Origin: Chrysoporthe austroafricana
Taxonomy: Eukaryota > Ascomycota > Sordariomycetes > Diaporthales > Cryphonectriaceae
Length of the DNA: 64,000 bases
Assembly: GCA_001051155.2 (NCBI GenBank)
Contig: JYIP02000005.1
Span: forward strand, 1,798,001-1,862,000
Direction: 5' to 3'
The notes below the pieces were generated by a model that saw only the letters and a list, made by a program, of their open reading frames with translations, had not been told where the DNA came from and did not search any database. Below are positions 1-10,846 of this stretch, one piece after another (position 1 is the stretch's first letter; each line of letters begins with the position of its first letter). The position numbers were made by a program, and so were the translations under genes.

Positions 1-650
1 TCGGAATGTTGGTGAGAGGCCCGGAAGTGGTGAATCACATACCAAGGCTCAAGCTTTGAACCCGACTCAACTCGGCCGAAAGGTTCATCCTGTACGACGG
101 GATCTTTTGGAATGGTCACGATAGGAGTTCGAAAGATACACTCAAGACGAGGGTGGCTAGGATTGTCAACACTAAAAGGCTCCATCAAACAGCAGGCGAT
201 GCTCTCGCGAGTCTCTAAAGTCAAGACAGCCAGAAATTTGGCTGAGCACCTATGGACATTCCAGAGAAGGAAATCCCATCTTGTGCATATTCCAGTCGAA
301 AACAACAAACCTATATAGGTATCTCTGGAGTTGGCTTCACGCATGATTTAGAGCATGCATCGATGTGTAGTTCGAGCCACCGGGGATAAATACCGTCGAC
401 GTGCCGGCTTCCGGAGAATGAATGCAGTAGGTGCAAGTGATAAGCTTCTGCTGCAAATCAAGCTGGCCGTACTTTGTCTCTCCAATTACAGATTAGGCAC
501 TCGTTTCAAACCTTTGCTGGAGAAGAATTTCATTTGTCATGCAGTGAGAGACAGCACGCCGAGTCGAGTTTATCATCCTCAAGGAACTCACCATTGACTC
601 CCGCAGCTCTGAACGGCCAAATTAAGACTGCGTGACTGTGCAACACGACG
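1..650. other. Intergenic left edge
   Basis: No convincing gene is visible. The open frames are short, lack recognisable domains and do not join through plausible splice sites. The right part should hold the promoter and leader of the dehydrogenase gene that starts at 651. Confidence 0.5.
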
Positions 651-1739
651 ATGGCCTCTACAAAGCTCGCGACCGTCGGCATCCTGTCCATAGGCGACAT
701 GGGCATGGGCATCGCAAAGCTGCTCGTCGCCAAGGGCTTCGCAGTGACTACGAACTGCACAGGCCGGAGGTAAGGGGGACCGGTTGTTGGCGAGATTCCA
801 CACCCACGACAACCCCTCACCTCCAGCGATCACGACATCCCGGCTGACACCCCGTGCAGCAAGGACACGATCGAGAGGGCCAAAGCCGCCCAGGTGACCT
901 CGGTCCCGACCGACACGGACCTCGTCAAGGCCTGCGACGTGATCCTGTCGGTGGTGCCGCCGCGCGACGCGGAGTCGACGGCGCAGCGCGTCATCGACGC
1001 CATGGCCCTAGTCACCAAGGCCGACGACGCCCCGCTGTACTTTGCGGACATGAACGCCGTGGCGCCGTCCACCATCAAGCGGATCGCCGAGGCCATCCGC
1101 GCCGCGCAGGTCCCCGTCGCGCTCATCGACGGGTGCATCCTGGGCGGGCCACCGCACCGGGCCGACGCGGCGGCGTCGGCCTCGGGCGCGGCGCCGACCG
1201 CGGCGCTGGGCGACTGGAACATGCCGTCGCTGCCGACGAGCGGGCCGGTGGCGCTCGGGGGGATCCCGGGGTTCGGCGCGGCGCTTGCGGCGGCGCTGAA
1301 CGCGAAGCACATCAGCGCGGACATCGGGGCGGCGTCGGGGCTCAAGATGTGCTTCGCGTCGCTGTCCAAGGGCTACAGCGCCATCGCGGTGCAGTCCTTC
1401 ACGACGGCGCAGCGCATGGGCGTGCTGCCGGCGCTGCGCGAGGCGATGCAGGACATCGTGCCGCACCGCGTCAAGCAGACCGAGACGGCCCTGGTGAACA
1501 TGCCGCCCAAGGCGTACCGCTGGGTGCGGGAGATGGAGGAGATCGCGCGCACGCACGCCGAGGAGGGCGGGTTCGAGGACTACCTGTTCCGGGGCGCTGC
1601 CGGGGTGTTCAAGGCTGTCGCGGAGGACACGGTGCTGGGCCAGGAGAAGGTCGGGCAGAGGAAGAGGGGGCGGACGGCGGAGGATGTGGCGGCGGCGATG
1701 GCGGAGGGCATGGAGAAGAAGAGGAAGAAAACGGAATAG
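651..1739 (+). CDS. 6-phosphogluconate dehydrogenase-like NAD(P)-binding protein (DUF1932)
   Basis: Two exons, 651-769 and 860-1739, encode about 332 residues; the 90-base intron is GTAAGG...GCAG and keeps the frame. The N-terminus reads LATVGILSIGDMGMGIAKLL, a Rossmann beta-alpha-beta dinucleotide-binding start with the glycine pattern of the 3-hydroxyisobutyrate/6-phosphogluconate dehydrogenase superfamily. The second half (GAASGLKMCFASLSKGYSAI and what follows) matches the helical DUF1932 C-terminal domain of these proteins. The substrate cannot be told from sequence; a beta-hydroxyacid is the family expectation. The start is chosen because it opens directly into the nucleotide-binding motif. 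The C-terminus is strongly basic (RKRGR, then KKRKK), which could be a nuclear signal but may simply be a charged tail. Confidence 0.85.
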
Positions 1740-4528
1740 AGTCTCTGTGAAATGAGTTTTCGTTCTTTTCCATGTACGCATGCTGCCGTCGTGAGATATT
1801 CATCTGCCCCCTACTGGCCTCAAGACTTCCTGAGTGCGCACTCACGATGAAGGCCTAGACAAGTTTAACAATGGCCCACGTTGGATTCAACTGTATCGTC
1901 TCCCGGTCGGTTCAAGTTGGAACAAGTCACTGGAGCAAGAACGAGTGTATTGCAGAGACACAGCTGAGGCGGAGCAGGAAGATGTGCAGCAATACAATAC
2001 GATCCGCAAAAGATCTTCCAATGTCCACAGTTGAGGCCCTCGCGTTCTATGAGGGCTCTCCCCTCGAGGTATCCTCGGCCTGCAGTGCGCTCGTCAATAT
2101 TCTGGGGCCCTGCGAAACAACAAGCCTCCTGTAGCTTGGAGCAAACACCCGTCCACAGAGCATCCCGCGTCCGACTCGCGAACGCGCTGGCAGCGGTTCC
2201 GGCGCGGCTGTGTTGTCGATCATCACCCCGATGTTCCAAACACACCGTCCAAATATCCTTGTCTCCGACCAACTTGCCGCACATTCTCGTTCCGGGCCGG
2301 AAGGATCCGGTGGAAGCATCGTATCATAACGCGTGCTGCGCATGAAAGTGACGCTCTCGCAAGATCGTCAGCCTCTGCTCTGCGCCGGCAAGATCGGCTG
2401 ATGGTGTACATCTCTCAGGACTGCCCACCTCATACACCGTCTCTCGCGAGTTACACATCTGCTCCGTCTACACCAAGAGACTTTTCAACCTTCGCTCTCC
2501 TTCCATCCTTTTCTTCGTGCTGTCGGGAGCGCCGAGGGAGGCCTCCTCCGTCTTGAAGCCGGCGAGGGAGCCCGTGGCAGTCACAGCGCCCGCAAGGTCG
2601 GCACCATCAGGAGGTCAGAGACGCCTCCTCGAGGGTTCGGCTCCACATGTGATCATCAAACCCAAAATTGACAACCCAATCGGCAAGCCGTCGCCGGTCC
2701 TGTGCATGGCGCGACTGGCACTCTCGCGAGCATCGCGGCCTCCCGCCTGCCGCGCAAGCTCCCGGAGCCCGTCCGCGACAGCCTTGCCAATAATAGCCTC
2801 CGCCAGATAGTTGACGGCATCCTTGGTCTGTCCCGTCGCTCGGCCCTCGCCCCCCTGAGGTGACGGAGCGGGTGCAATATGTCTTGCTTTCTGTGCTACC
2901 AAGCCCCGGCAGATGAATCGCGAGTCCGCACTCATGGCTGTGCCCCTAACAGAACAGACAGGTTTGTGACGCCGGCGCTGAGTGTCACCCTCGGGGCCAC
3001 GGCGTCCCTGGGTAGGGAGACGATCAGCTCACGACCGTGTCGTCCGAAGAAAGAGCATTGTCAAACCGGCATAGCCAGGCCCTCGGCCCTTCGGCCCCGG
3101 TTCCATCCTTGGGTGTTCGACCGCGCTTTCAGACGAATGGCCGCCCGCGCGCGGGTTTTTTTTTTTCCTCCGCCCCCCTCCCTCTCTCCCTCTCTCCCTC
3201 TTCCCCGGAATCAAAGACCGGCCTGCCGTGCTCTGATGCAGCCCTATACATGCGACCTCACCATGGCGCCCCCGCTTCCCATGATATCACGGGCAGAGCC
3301 TCTGAAAGCCACTCCTCAGCCTGTGCTGCGTCTGCCGGCCCCTTTATGCACTCCAGCGGAAGGGGGGTTGGGCGGGAATAACAGGACAACAGGGAGGAAT
3401 GTTTACAATATCTCGCGGACATATAGACGGCCATCTCTTACCGCCCCAGGCCAAGTCGCAGGTGCAGGAACACGAGGCTGTCCTCCGACTCTGGGAACGA
3501 TCCACAGCCAACAAAAATAGCTCGACCGGCCAGGGCTGAGGCGCGCTGCGAACCGGGCAGCGAGAAGAGCCGGTGCATGGCAGGATCGCGGGACGGGCGG
3601 GTTCGCCGACAGAGTTTCAGGGAACCACGGTACGGCCGCGTGCATACACAGGACACATAGCATACCGAGACGTGCGTCTCTCGAGGGGACCCCCCCAGCT
3701 GGGTGTTTTAGGCGGACCTTGGCAGCTGTCAAAGTGAAGCAGTCCAGGACCGAGGAGGAGGAGTACCCTGGGCATCCCCTGTGTATCCCTGGGCAACCCC
3801 CTCCCCCCGCCGCGTCCCCAGAGAGCCACCAGCCCGGTATAGCGTCACGTGAGCGTGGAGGGAGCCCGAGGCCGGCCGGGGGTGGGGACTGGAGAATACC
3901 TTAACATAGTGCATGTGATACCGTACTGGGCGCACCGTAGCAGTGCATAGGCGAGGGCGAGGCGGGCGGGTGGGTGTTTTAAGGAAAAAAAAGTTGGCAG
4001 CGTGGCAGCCCATGCGTGGCATAAACAGCAAAAGCCGCCGCGGCCGCCAACGATGTCATCGTTCCCTCGCCCCCCCCTGGGCGCAGCATCCCTCCTCCCT
4101 GCCACGCAGGCGTGGCAGGGTGACAGGCAGCGCAGAGTGCGACTGGCTGCGGGCTCCCAAAGCCGGTTTTGCTGATGTTTGTCGATCACCCTGGACCCTG
4201 AACTTTGAACGGCCCATTCCCAGCGCATAGCATACCCACCCGTCCTCGTCGATCCGGGGGGGGGGGCAGCCACCGCTTACCTTACTACCAGGATATGGGG
4301 AATTGGCTGACCTGCCCTGGCGCCGCTCGCAGTATTTGACTTCTCGGCCTCCCTCCCCCTTTTTTTCTCCCGAGAGCAGCTCGACGGCGTGCTTCACGAG
4401 GACAGACACAGACACAGACACAGACACAGACACAGAGAGACGCTCTTGCGACCCAGCGCCGCCGACAGCGAAAACCACTTACACCGACCCTAACCCTCCA
4501 CATACGTCACCACACCACAAGGCACGCG
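1740..4528. other. Long intergenic region with low-complexity tracts
   Basis: No supported gene. Open frames here are short, overlap on both strands and lack domains. A C/T-rich tract lies at about 3160-3205, a G run at 4256-4266, and a 6-base tandem repeat just before the next gene. A minus-strand frame at 2615-2935 has a helix-forming middle and is listed among the findings only as a weak candidate. Confidence 0.5.
4401..4437. repeat. Hexanucleotide microsatellite (GACACA)n
   Basis: About six uninterrupted copies of GACACA lie roughly 90 bases upstream of the start codon at 4529, probably within the 5' leader of that gene. Simple-sequence repeat; no sign of a mobile element. Confidence 0.85.
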
Positions 4529-5359
4529 ATGCCTGTGACGCCACCTACGTCGCCCCCCCAGGGCCACTCCGACAGAGAGAGCAGCGGCAGCAGCAGGAGG
4601 AGGAGGAAGCCGTCGCGGGCGGCAGAGGCCAGCGAGACCACCACGGAGGAGGAGGACGACTGCTACGCCTCGGACGAGGCCTCAGAGGACGAAGGCGCGC
4701 GGCGCGCGCCGGAGAGGAGATCGAGGCCCGCGAAGGCCCGCACCCCCTCGAGACGAAAATCACCGCCCTCCAGGCTGAAGAGCACGCGGACACCCCCACG
4801 GACCGCCAGCCGCCCGCCGACCTCGTCGCCGCTGCCGCCAGTGCCGGCCCCGCGCAGCCACTTCGCGCACCTGCCCGCGCCGGCGCCCGCCGCCCAGCCG
4901 TGGACCAGCCCGCTCAGCCCGCCGCTCCCTAAGCCCGTAGTGCGCCCACGCAAGGCCCGCACGCACGCCGTCCCGCCGGCGCTGGAGCGGCCGTCGGCCG
5001 CGGGCGACGACGAGTCCCCGCTGACCAGCCCCTCGTCGGCGGGCGGGGCCGTGACGCCGACGCTCCCGCGGCCGATCCCCCTCCGGCGGAACAGGACGGG
5101 ACAGGCCCTCGGGCCGTGGACGTCCGGGGCGGTCGCTGATATACGGACCGACTTGTATGATGAGGACGGGGACGATGACGTCGAGGAGATCGAGAGGACG
5201 GGGCTGCCGACAGAGTTCGTGTATCCCGTGCAGGAGCAGAGGCTCGTTGCGGGAGGCAAGAAGGCGAAGCTGGCGGTGGAGATGAAGATGAATCTGGAGA
5301 TCGAAATTCATTTAAGGGCTTATATCCGCGGAGACCTCACGCTTGAGCTTTTCAACTAG
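4529..5359 (+). CDS. Disordered hypothetical protein with a conserved-looking beta tail
   Basis: A single exon of 276 residues; I do not recognise a named family. Residues 1-200 are low complexity: Ser/Arg stretches, an acidic patch (TTEEEDD), then Pro/Ser/Ala-rich sequence with many SP and TP sites, all pointing to disorder. Residues about 205-240 are acidic. The last 30 residues change character: strictly alternating hydrophobic and charged residues ending LEIEIHLRAYIRGDLTLELF, as expected for paired beta strands. From memory, tails of this type (alternating strand, then GD-[LIV]-T-L) recur at the C-termini of many small uncharacterised Pezizomycotina proteins; their function is unknown to me. 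The start is the first ATG after the repeat-rich leader. It could also be a partial model with unseen upstream exons. Confidence 0.65.
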   Translation: MPVTPPTSPPQGHSDRESSGSSRRRRKPSRAAEASETTTEEEDDCYASDEASEDEGARRAPERRSRPAKARTPSRRKSPPSRLKSTRTPPRTASRPPTSSPLPPVPAPRSHFAHLPAPAPAAQPWTSPLSPPLPKPVVRPRKARTHAVPPALERPSAAGDDESPLTSPSSAGGAVTPTLPRPIPLRRNRTGQALGPWTSGAVADIRTDLYDEDGDDDVEEIERTGLPTEFVYPVQEQRLVAGGKKAKLAVEMKMNLEIEIHLRAYIRGDLTLELFN

Positions 5360-5687
5360 CCGGTGTGCGGATCTGGTCGGACTGGGACCAGTCTTCCGTC
5401 CTAGTATCCTAGGGAGCGGGGAGGCGTAATGAGGCAGCATCTGAGGGTGGGTGACAGGCGCGCTCAAGAGTTCTGATTTGCTTGTTTGGTCACGAAAAAG
5501 GCATTGATTGCATGTGCATGGGCTTGACGGGATTCGGCTTGGGAAGGTCGTCATGATTTTGGAGTCGAGAAGTAAATTCGGGCTAGGATAGCATTCCTCA
5601 AGCTTTATTGATGAGCCAGCCCAGGTTAACACCAACATGAAGGTGGTCACACACCGTCCTCCCGCAGCCAGTCCACAGAGTCGTCTA
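5360..5687. other. Intergenic, convergent 3' ends
   Basis: Holds the 3' ends of the orphan gene (+) and YRA1 (-). Nothing else is visible. Confidence 0.5.
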
Positions 5688-7203
5688 TCACTCGATCATG
5701 TCGATGTCCTCCTCAGCCGCCGGAGCAGCCGCGGTCTGACCCTCAGCATTGGGGGCCGCCTGCGCGGTGAAGTAGTCATCCATCTCGGCATCGAGCTCCT
5801 GCTGCGTCTTCTTAGGACGCCCGTCTCTGCCCGGCCTCTCTCCACCCTCCCGCGCGTTGCTGCCGCCACGTCGAACACCCGGACGACGTCCTGCGTCACC
5901 ACGCCGTCGGTTTCGCACGGGACTGCGGGAGCGACGACCACCAGGCACGTAGCGATCGATGTTCCTACGCGCGGCCTCGTCCTCCATGTCTCGACCTGGT
6001 GACCGGGAGCGGTTGCGTCCAGACCCGAGGGTAATGCGCTCGGAAAGCGGCCGGCCCTCCATGGCACCCGCGTCGTTGCGTCTGCGAGGGGGGAGAATCG
6101 AGAGGCGAATGGGTTGTCCTACACATGTTAGTCATCATGGAGTCGCGAAGCCGTCAATCTCATGGGCTCACCCTTAGCGTTAGCTCCATCGAACTCGCGA
6201 ACTGCCTCGCGGGCATCCTCGTAGAACTCGTATATAACAAACACCGTACCCGTGGACCGACCAGCACGATCATACTTAATGTCGAGCTTCAGCACCGGGC
6301 CGATCCTGTTGAACAGACTCTGTTATTGTCAGCGCAGTCCAGATCTGGCGGTGAAGGAAATGCCGTACGGAGAGGTCCTCCTCTGAGAGGTCGTAGTGAA
6401 CATTGTCGACGCGAATCTTGGTGCCGATCTCTTCTCTGTGCTTGCCGTCAGCATGTCATCTTCAGGACAAGTATGGTTGGATGTTGAACGAACCCAGCGT
6501 CATCTGCAAGGTCTCGATCTTGTCCTCGGCGCTGCTGGCGCGGTCTGCGTCCTGCCAGATCAAGTCAGCTCGGGGTTCCTGTTGAGGATCTTTGGCAGGT
6601 TCGATAGTACCGTTGTCTTCGAATCTGTCGTGGACCCATTCACTGTGCCGATCAGTCAGCCTCTCATGTTCTGTTGCCAGCGCGACTAGGTGGCTCGGGA
6701 GCTATCATACGAGTCTAGGTTTCTAGGACCATCGTCGCGGTAAGACTGTGGCGCCGAATCGAGAGAGGTTAGCTTTTGGGTATTGTCTTGATGGTTTACC
6801 TTCTCCTGCTGCCGATCCAAGGGCATTCATCTCGCTGTGGTGTCGAGGGAGCTGCAACGGTGGTCGAGGACCGAAGAGGAGGTGTAGGAGGCTAGACATG
6901 TAGGCGCGAGTTCAGAGGGAGGGGAGGAGGTAGTGCACCTGATGCAACAGTGGTTCTCGTCAGCCGTGTACCTGCGCATTGAGAAGTAATTGAAGAGCTT
7001 ACGTACCTTTCTGACGCCATCGCGGGGAAAGTCATTCCTGGGCTCTCGTCGACGCTGGCCACCTCGGCGAGCTCTGCCGCCGCTTTCCTTCTGTGTTGAG
7101 ATTCCAGGTCAGCACAGTTGGGCAGACTCGACGACGGATTCGGGCAGGGGTCTGGCTGTACCTGACCGCGGTCGGCAAGGATCTCGTCAAGACTTCGATC
7201 CAT
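5688..7203 (-). CDS. YRA1: RNA-annealing mRNA export adaptor Yra1/ALY/REF
   Basis: Seven exons on the minus strand: 7162-7203, 7007-7090, 6711-6745, 6494-6642, 6369-6433, 6172-6319 and 5688-6118. Together they encode about 317 residues. The N-terminus MDRSLDEILADRG is the UAP56/Sub2-binding motif shared by Yra1 and ALY. An Arg/Gly-rich box (RARRGGQRRREP) and the conserved FPRDGVRK follow. The RRM runs from KIRVDNVHYDLSEEDL through GTVFVIYEFYEDAREAV to GQPIRLSILP. The C-terminal region is RS/RG-rich and ends in the FoP-type helix KKTQQELDAEMDDYF. The protein couples transcription and splicing to Mex67 loading within TREX. The 261-base second intron is much longer than the others. The acceptor before 6433 fits the frame only as CAGAG followed by AAGAG, an unusual tandem AG. 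Confidence 0.9.
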
Positions 7204-8454
7204 TGTTGTTGGGGTAGATTGATTGTGACTTTTCACAAGGCGTGAAACACCTGGCTGCAGATGGCCTTTGTGGTGCTTTCGTGGTCTGTCACGGGTTGTC
7301 GTAGAGATGATGGTGCTCGGGTGAGACTAGTGTAGCTGACACCGCCATGCAAACTGCCTGCAGGAGCTTTCCTAGCGGCAGGCAGGGGTAACTCGGTACA
7401 TGTTTCACGTACTACCTGTGGCCGGCTCCGGGTTCCCAGTAGTAATGACCCAAGCACCACCAAGTCGATCTTGCAGAACAAAGACAATTGACGATCAAGA
7501 TCACTCCGACTGATACTCTATAACCCTCAGACATAATATTCTCGCCAGGTGAACCACACAGTAAATGCTTCTATAGGGGTCAGTCCAGCTCTCAATCTCT
7601 TGACAAGGCCTAGGCAAGTCCCGAGATGAGTGCCTCTTTTTAAGACAAATATCTCAAGGAATAGACTTTAACCTCCAGGATAAGTTTCTCTGCATGAGAT
7701 AATCTCTAATAAGGTCATCGATGCCCTTTGCCCCGGCATGCACCTGAAAATAGAACCGTCCTAGATGCAGAACACGTTCTCTCACCTCTGCTGAGATACT
7801 CTCTCTGCAAAAACCATGCATGCTCTAGACGTGAGTACGGGCTCCTCCAACGAAGCCTTTAGAGGTAGAGTACTAGGGGCCGTTTATTCGTCAACCAGTA
7901 AATCGGGTTGAGTGGCGGATGCGTCCTCTGCTTAGCGCCAACGGTTGGATCCCAGTACCGGTCCCGATCTTGTTCAGTCATTGTTTATTGTTCTTTCTAA
8001 CCTATCTCACGGCGTCTAACAACGCCAGCTTGACCCTCAACCAGAAAGACAGTGCCAAGATGAGGGCTGCCCGGGAGAACTACTACCAGCGATCAGACGG
8101 CCGAGACAGTGAGTGTGTGTTTCTGATGGACAATCTCATTTGCGATAATTTCACAATCAAGTACAAAACACCGGTGCAGATCCGTCCAGATATCTCGTTG
8201 GAAACAAGCACCCGTCCCCACGCAGATATTGAAAGGCATTAATGAATTCGCGAACCCTCTTGAAAAACTCAAGCTACTTTTGTTCCCAGCCCTCTGCTCA
8301 AGCCGCGCGGATGCCGGGTCTGTCCGGCAGCGCAGCCCCCTCTCCCTCTATTTGCCCAACTAAACACTTATGCCCTGATGGAACCCGGTATGCGCGGAAG
8401 GTGTCGTTGATTCGTGGAGGAAATGGGGTAAAGACTCGACTCCGGTGATGGTGT
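7204..8454. other. Intergenic, by eye more AT-rich than its surroundings
   Basis: Contains the YRA1 promoter on the left and the 3' end of the eIF4A gene on the right. A 107-residue plus-strand frame at 7919-8242 has a hydrophobic start but no family resemblance, so I do not call it a gene. Confidence 0.45.
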
Positions 8455-10026
8455 CTAGATGAGATCGGCGACGTTCATGGGCATCTCCTCGATCTGAGTG
8501 CTGTAGAACTGCTCAATCTCGCGCATCATGCGCACGTCGTCAGCAGTGACGAAGTTGATGGCAACACCCTTTCGGCCGAAACGACCACCACGGCCGATAC
8601 GGTGGATGTAGTTCTCCCGGTTGGCGGGGAGATCGTAGTTGATAACCAAGGAGACTTGCTGGACATCGATACCACGGGCCAGCAGGTCGGTGGCGATCAG
8701 GACACGAGAGGAGCCGGAGCGGAACTCCTTCATGATAAGGTCACGCTGAGCCTGGTCCATGTCGCCGTGCATGGCAGAGACGGTGAAGTCACGGGCAGTG
8801 AGCTTGTCGGTCAGCCAGTCGACCTTTCTGCGGGTGTTGCAGAAGATGACGGCTTGGGTGATGGTCACGGTCTCGTACAGGTCAGAGAGGGTGTCGAGCT
8901 TCCACTCCTCCTTCTCGACGGCAATGTAGAACTGCTTGATACCCTCGAGGGTAAGCTCGTCCTTCTTGACAAGGATACGGACGGGGTCGCGCATGAACTT
9001 GGTGGTGACCTCAAGGACATCCTGAGGCATGGTGGCGGACAGCAGGACGACCTGGGTGGACTGGGGCAGGAGCTGGAAGATGTCGTAGATCTGCTCGGTG
9101 AAACCACGCTGCAAAAGCCTGTTAGAACACACAAGTGCGAAGACGCAGGCAACCTGGAGGACGTACAGAAAGCATCTCGTCGGCCTCGTCGAGGACGAAC
9201 ATCTTCATGCCGTCGGTCTTCAGGAAGCGACGCTGGATCATGTCGTGGACACGTCCAGGGGTGCCGACAACGACCTGAGGACCATCCTGAAGGGCCTTCA
9301 TGTCATCACGAACGCTGGTACCGCCAATGCAGGCGTGGCACTCAACGTTCATGAAGTCGCCGATAGCGATGACGACCTTCTGGATCTGCTGGGCCAGCTC
9401 ACGAGTGGGCGCGAGAATAAGGGCCTGGCACTGCTTCAGGTTCGGGTCGATCTTCTGCAGGACCGAGATGGAGAAGGTAGCGGTCTTGCCGGTACCAGAC
9501 TGGGCCTGAGCGATGACATCGTGGCCTGTAATCGCCGTCATAAGTTGGACGTCGTGGTACTTGTGTAGATTTGGGTGTCTTACCCTTGATGACAGGCATG
9601 ATAGCGCGCTGCTGGATAGCAGAGGGGCGCTCGAAACCGTAAGCATAGATGCCTTAGTCCCAGGTTAGCCCGACGCTCCCTATATTGTAGCCGTCGGCGG
9701 CGCAGGGGTCCTTACCTCGAAGCAGCTCGGACTTGAGGTTCATCTCGTCGAAGGAATCGACGGTCTCATCGTAGTTGGACTCAATCTGACCTGCATTTGT
9801 TGTCGCGCGTTAGCCGTCTCGTTCTTTCATGACCGCGCACGCAGGCACGGCGGTGTTGGGCGCCAGCTGCGGCGCCGCAAAAAGTTTGTGGGCAGAGGGG
9901 CAGCCCGCCAGCAAGGGGCGGGGTCGATGTGGGCTGCAACGAGAGTGATGCGGATGCGAGACAAAGGGAGAGGGAGTTGTGCTGCTTACCCTCGGGAACA
10001 TCCTCGAGGCCCTTGTCGGTAGCCAT
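8455..10026 (-). CDS. TIF1: ATP-dependent RNA helicase eIF4A
   Basis: Five exons on the minus strand: 9990-10026, 9716-9790, 9584-9652, 9167-9525 and 8455-9108. They encode 397 residues, the usual length for fungal eIF4A. All DEAD-box motifs are present: Q motif ([12 protein letters not shown]), motif I AQSGTGKT, Ia PTRELA, Ib TPGR, II DEAD, III SAT, then [16 protein letters not shown] and [10 protein letters not shown]. The C-terminus NVADLI is the family norm. The protein unwinds 5' leaders within eIF4F together with eIF4G and eIF4E. The three 5' introns sit in the first 60 codons, a pattern common in highly expressed fungal genes. The acceptor of intron 4 is the later TTTTGCAG, because the earlier CAG would break the frame. 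Confidence 0.96.
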
Positions 10027-10846
10027 GATTGCAGCTGTCGTCGATGAAGAGTCTAGATCGCAAGCGCTGCTTGAGATCTAGAAACTGTCGTGAGAAGTGA
10101 AGGTGGGGTTGTGTCGGCCTGAAATGGATTCCAGTGGTCTCGCGGAGGGAGCCCTGGAAAGTCACGTTCTGGGAAGTTTGCAAAAGAAGAAAAACACCAG
10201 ACCAGATACTCTCCTGAAGGTAGAGAGCGAGGGTCTAGGTATATGTGGAATGGGTTGTTGGTTCTTGGTTGATGGAAGATGGGAGGCGGTAGAGGAAGAT
10301 TTTTCTGAGGGACAAGGCCGCTTGGTTTTTTTGTTTGGGATGTTGCCGCAGGAGTTGGCCTGTGCGCTGTACCCAAAGCTGCGGCGCTAACATCCTAGAA
10401 AGCGGCCGCCAACTCATATCCATCCATCTCGTCTATGGCCTGTCCCCAGATGGTGGGGCCTAGCTTTGCACTGCGCCGCCTCTAGGAATCACTAGGGGGC
10501 GAATTTTCACCTCGCTGACTTTCTCAGCAGACATTGGTGACTCTTTCTCGTCACCTGGCCCAACCAACTGCTGCTATGACCTCCTTTTGAAGAGCTGTGT
10601 AACAGTCACAGTGGGAGCTAGGATTTGTATGATGCAGATTCTATGTTAATGATCTGACTCAGGGTTATCTGTTACTGGCTTTGGGCGCAACCCTATTGCA
10701 AGGCGCTTCACCATCACGCCACCACTTTTTCTGCACGGTCAACAGCAGCAGACACCCGCCCCCTCCTCAGGGGAAGACTGACTGCAGTAGCGAGAGTTGC
10801 TTGTAGGAAACTTGTCTCGTCACCGACCAGGTCTCCAGACAAAGCA
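10027..10846. other. Divergent promoter region, eIF4A and F-box/JmjC genes
   Basis: About 820 bases between two divergent start codons. No coding frame stands out, and no specific operator can be supported by eye. Confidence 0.5.

Noticed and set aside
7919..8242. 107-codon plus-strand frame with a hydrophobic start, possible secreted protein
   Set aside because: The hydrophobic segment is isolated, the rest is unlike a mature secreted protein, and no leader or splice context supports it.
8602..9354. 250-codon plus-strand frame inside the eIF4A gene
   Set aside because: It is antisense to the DEAD-box exons and owes its length to the biased codon use of eIF4A; it has no domain.
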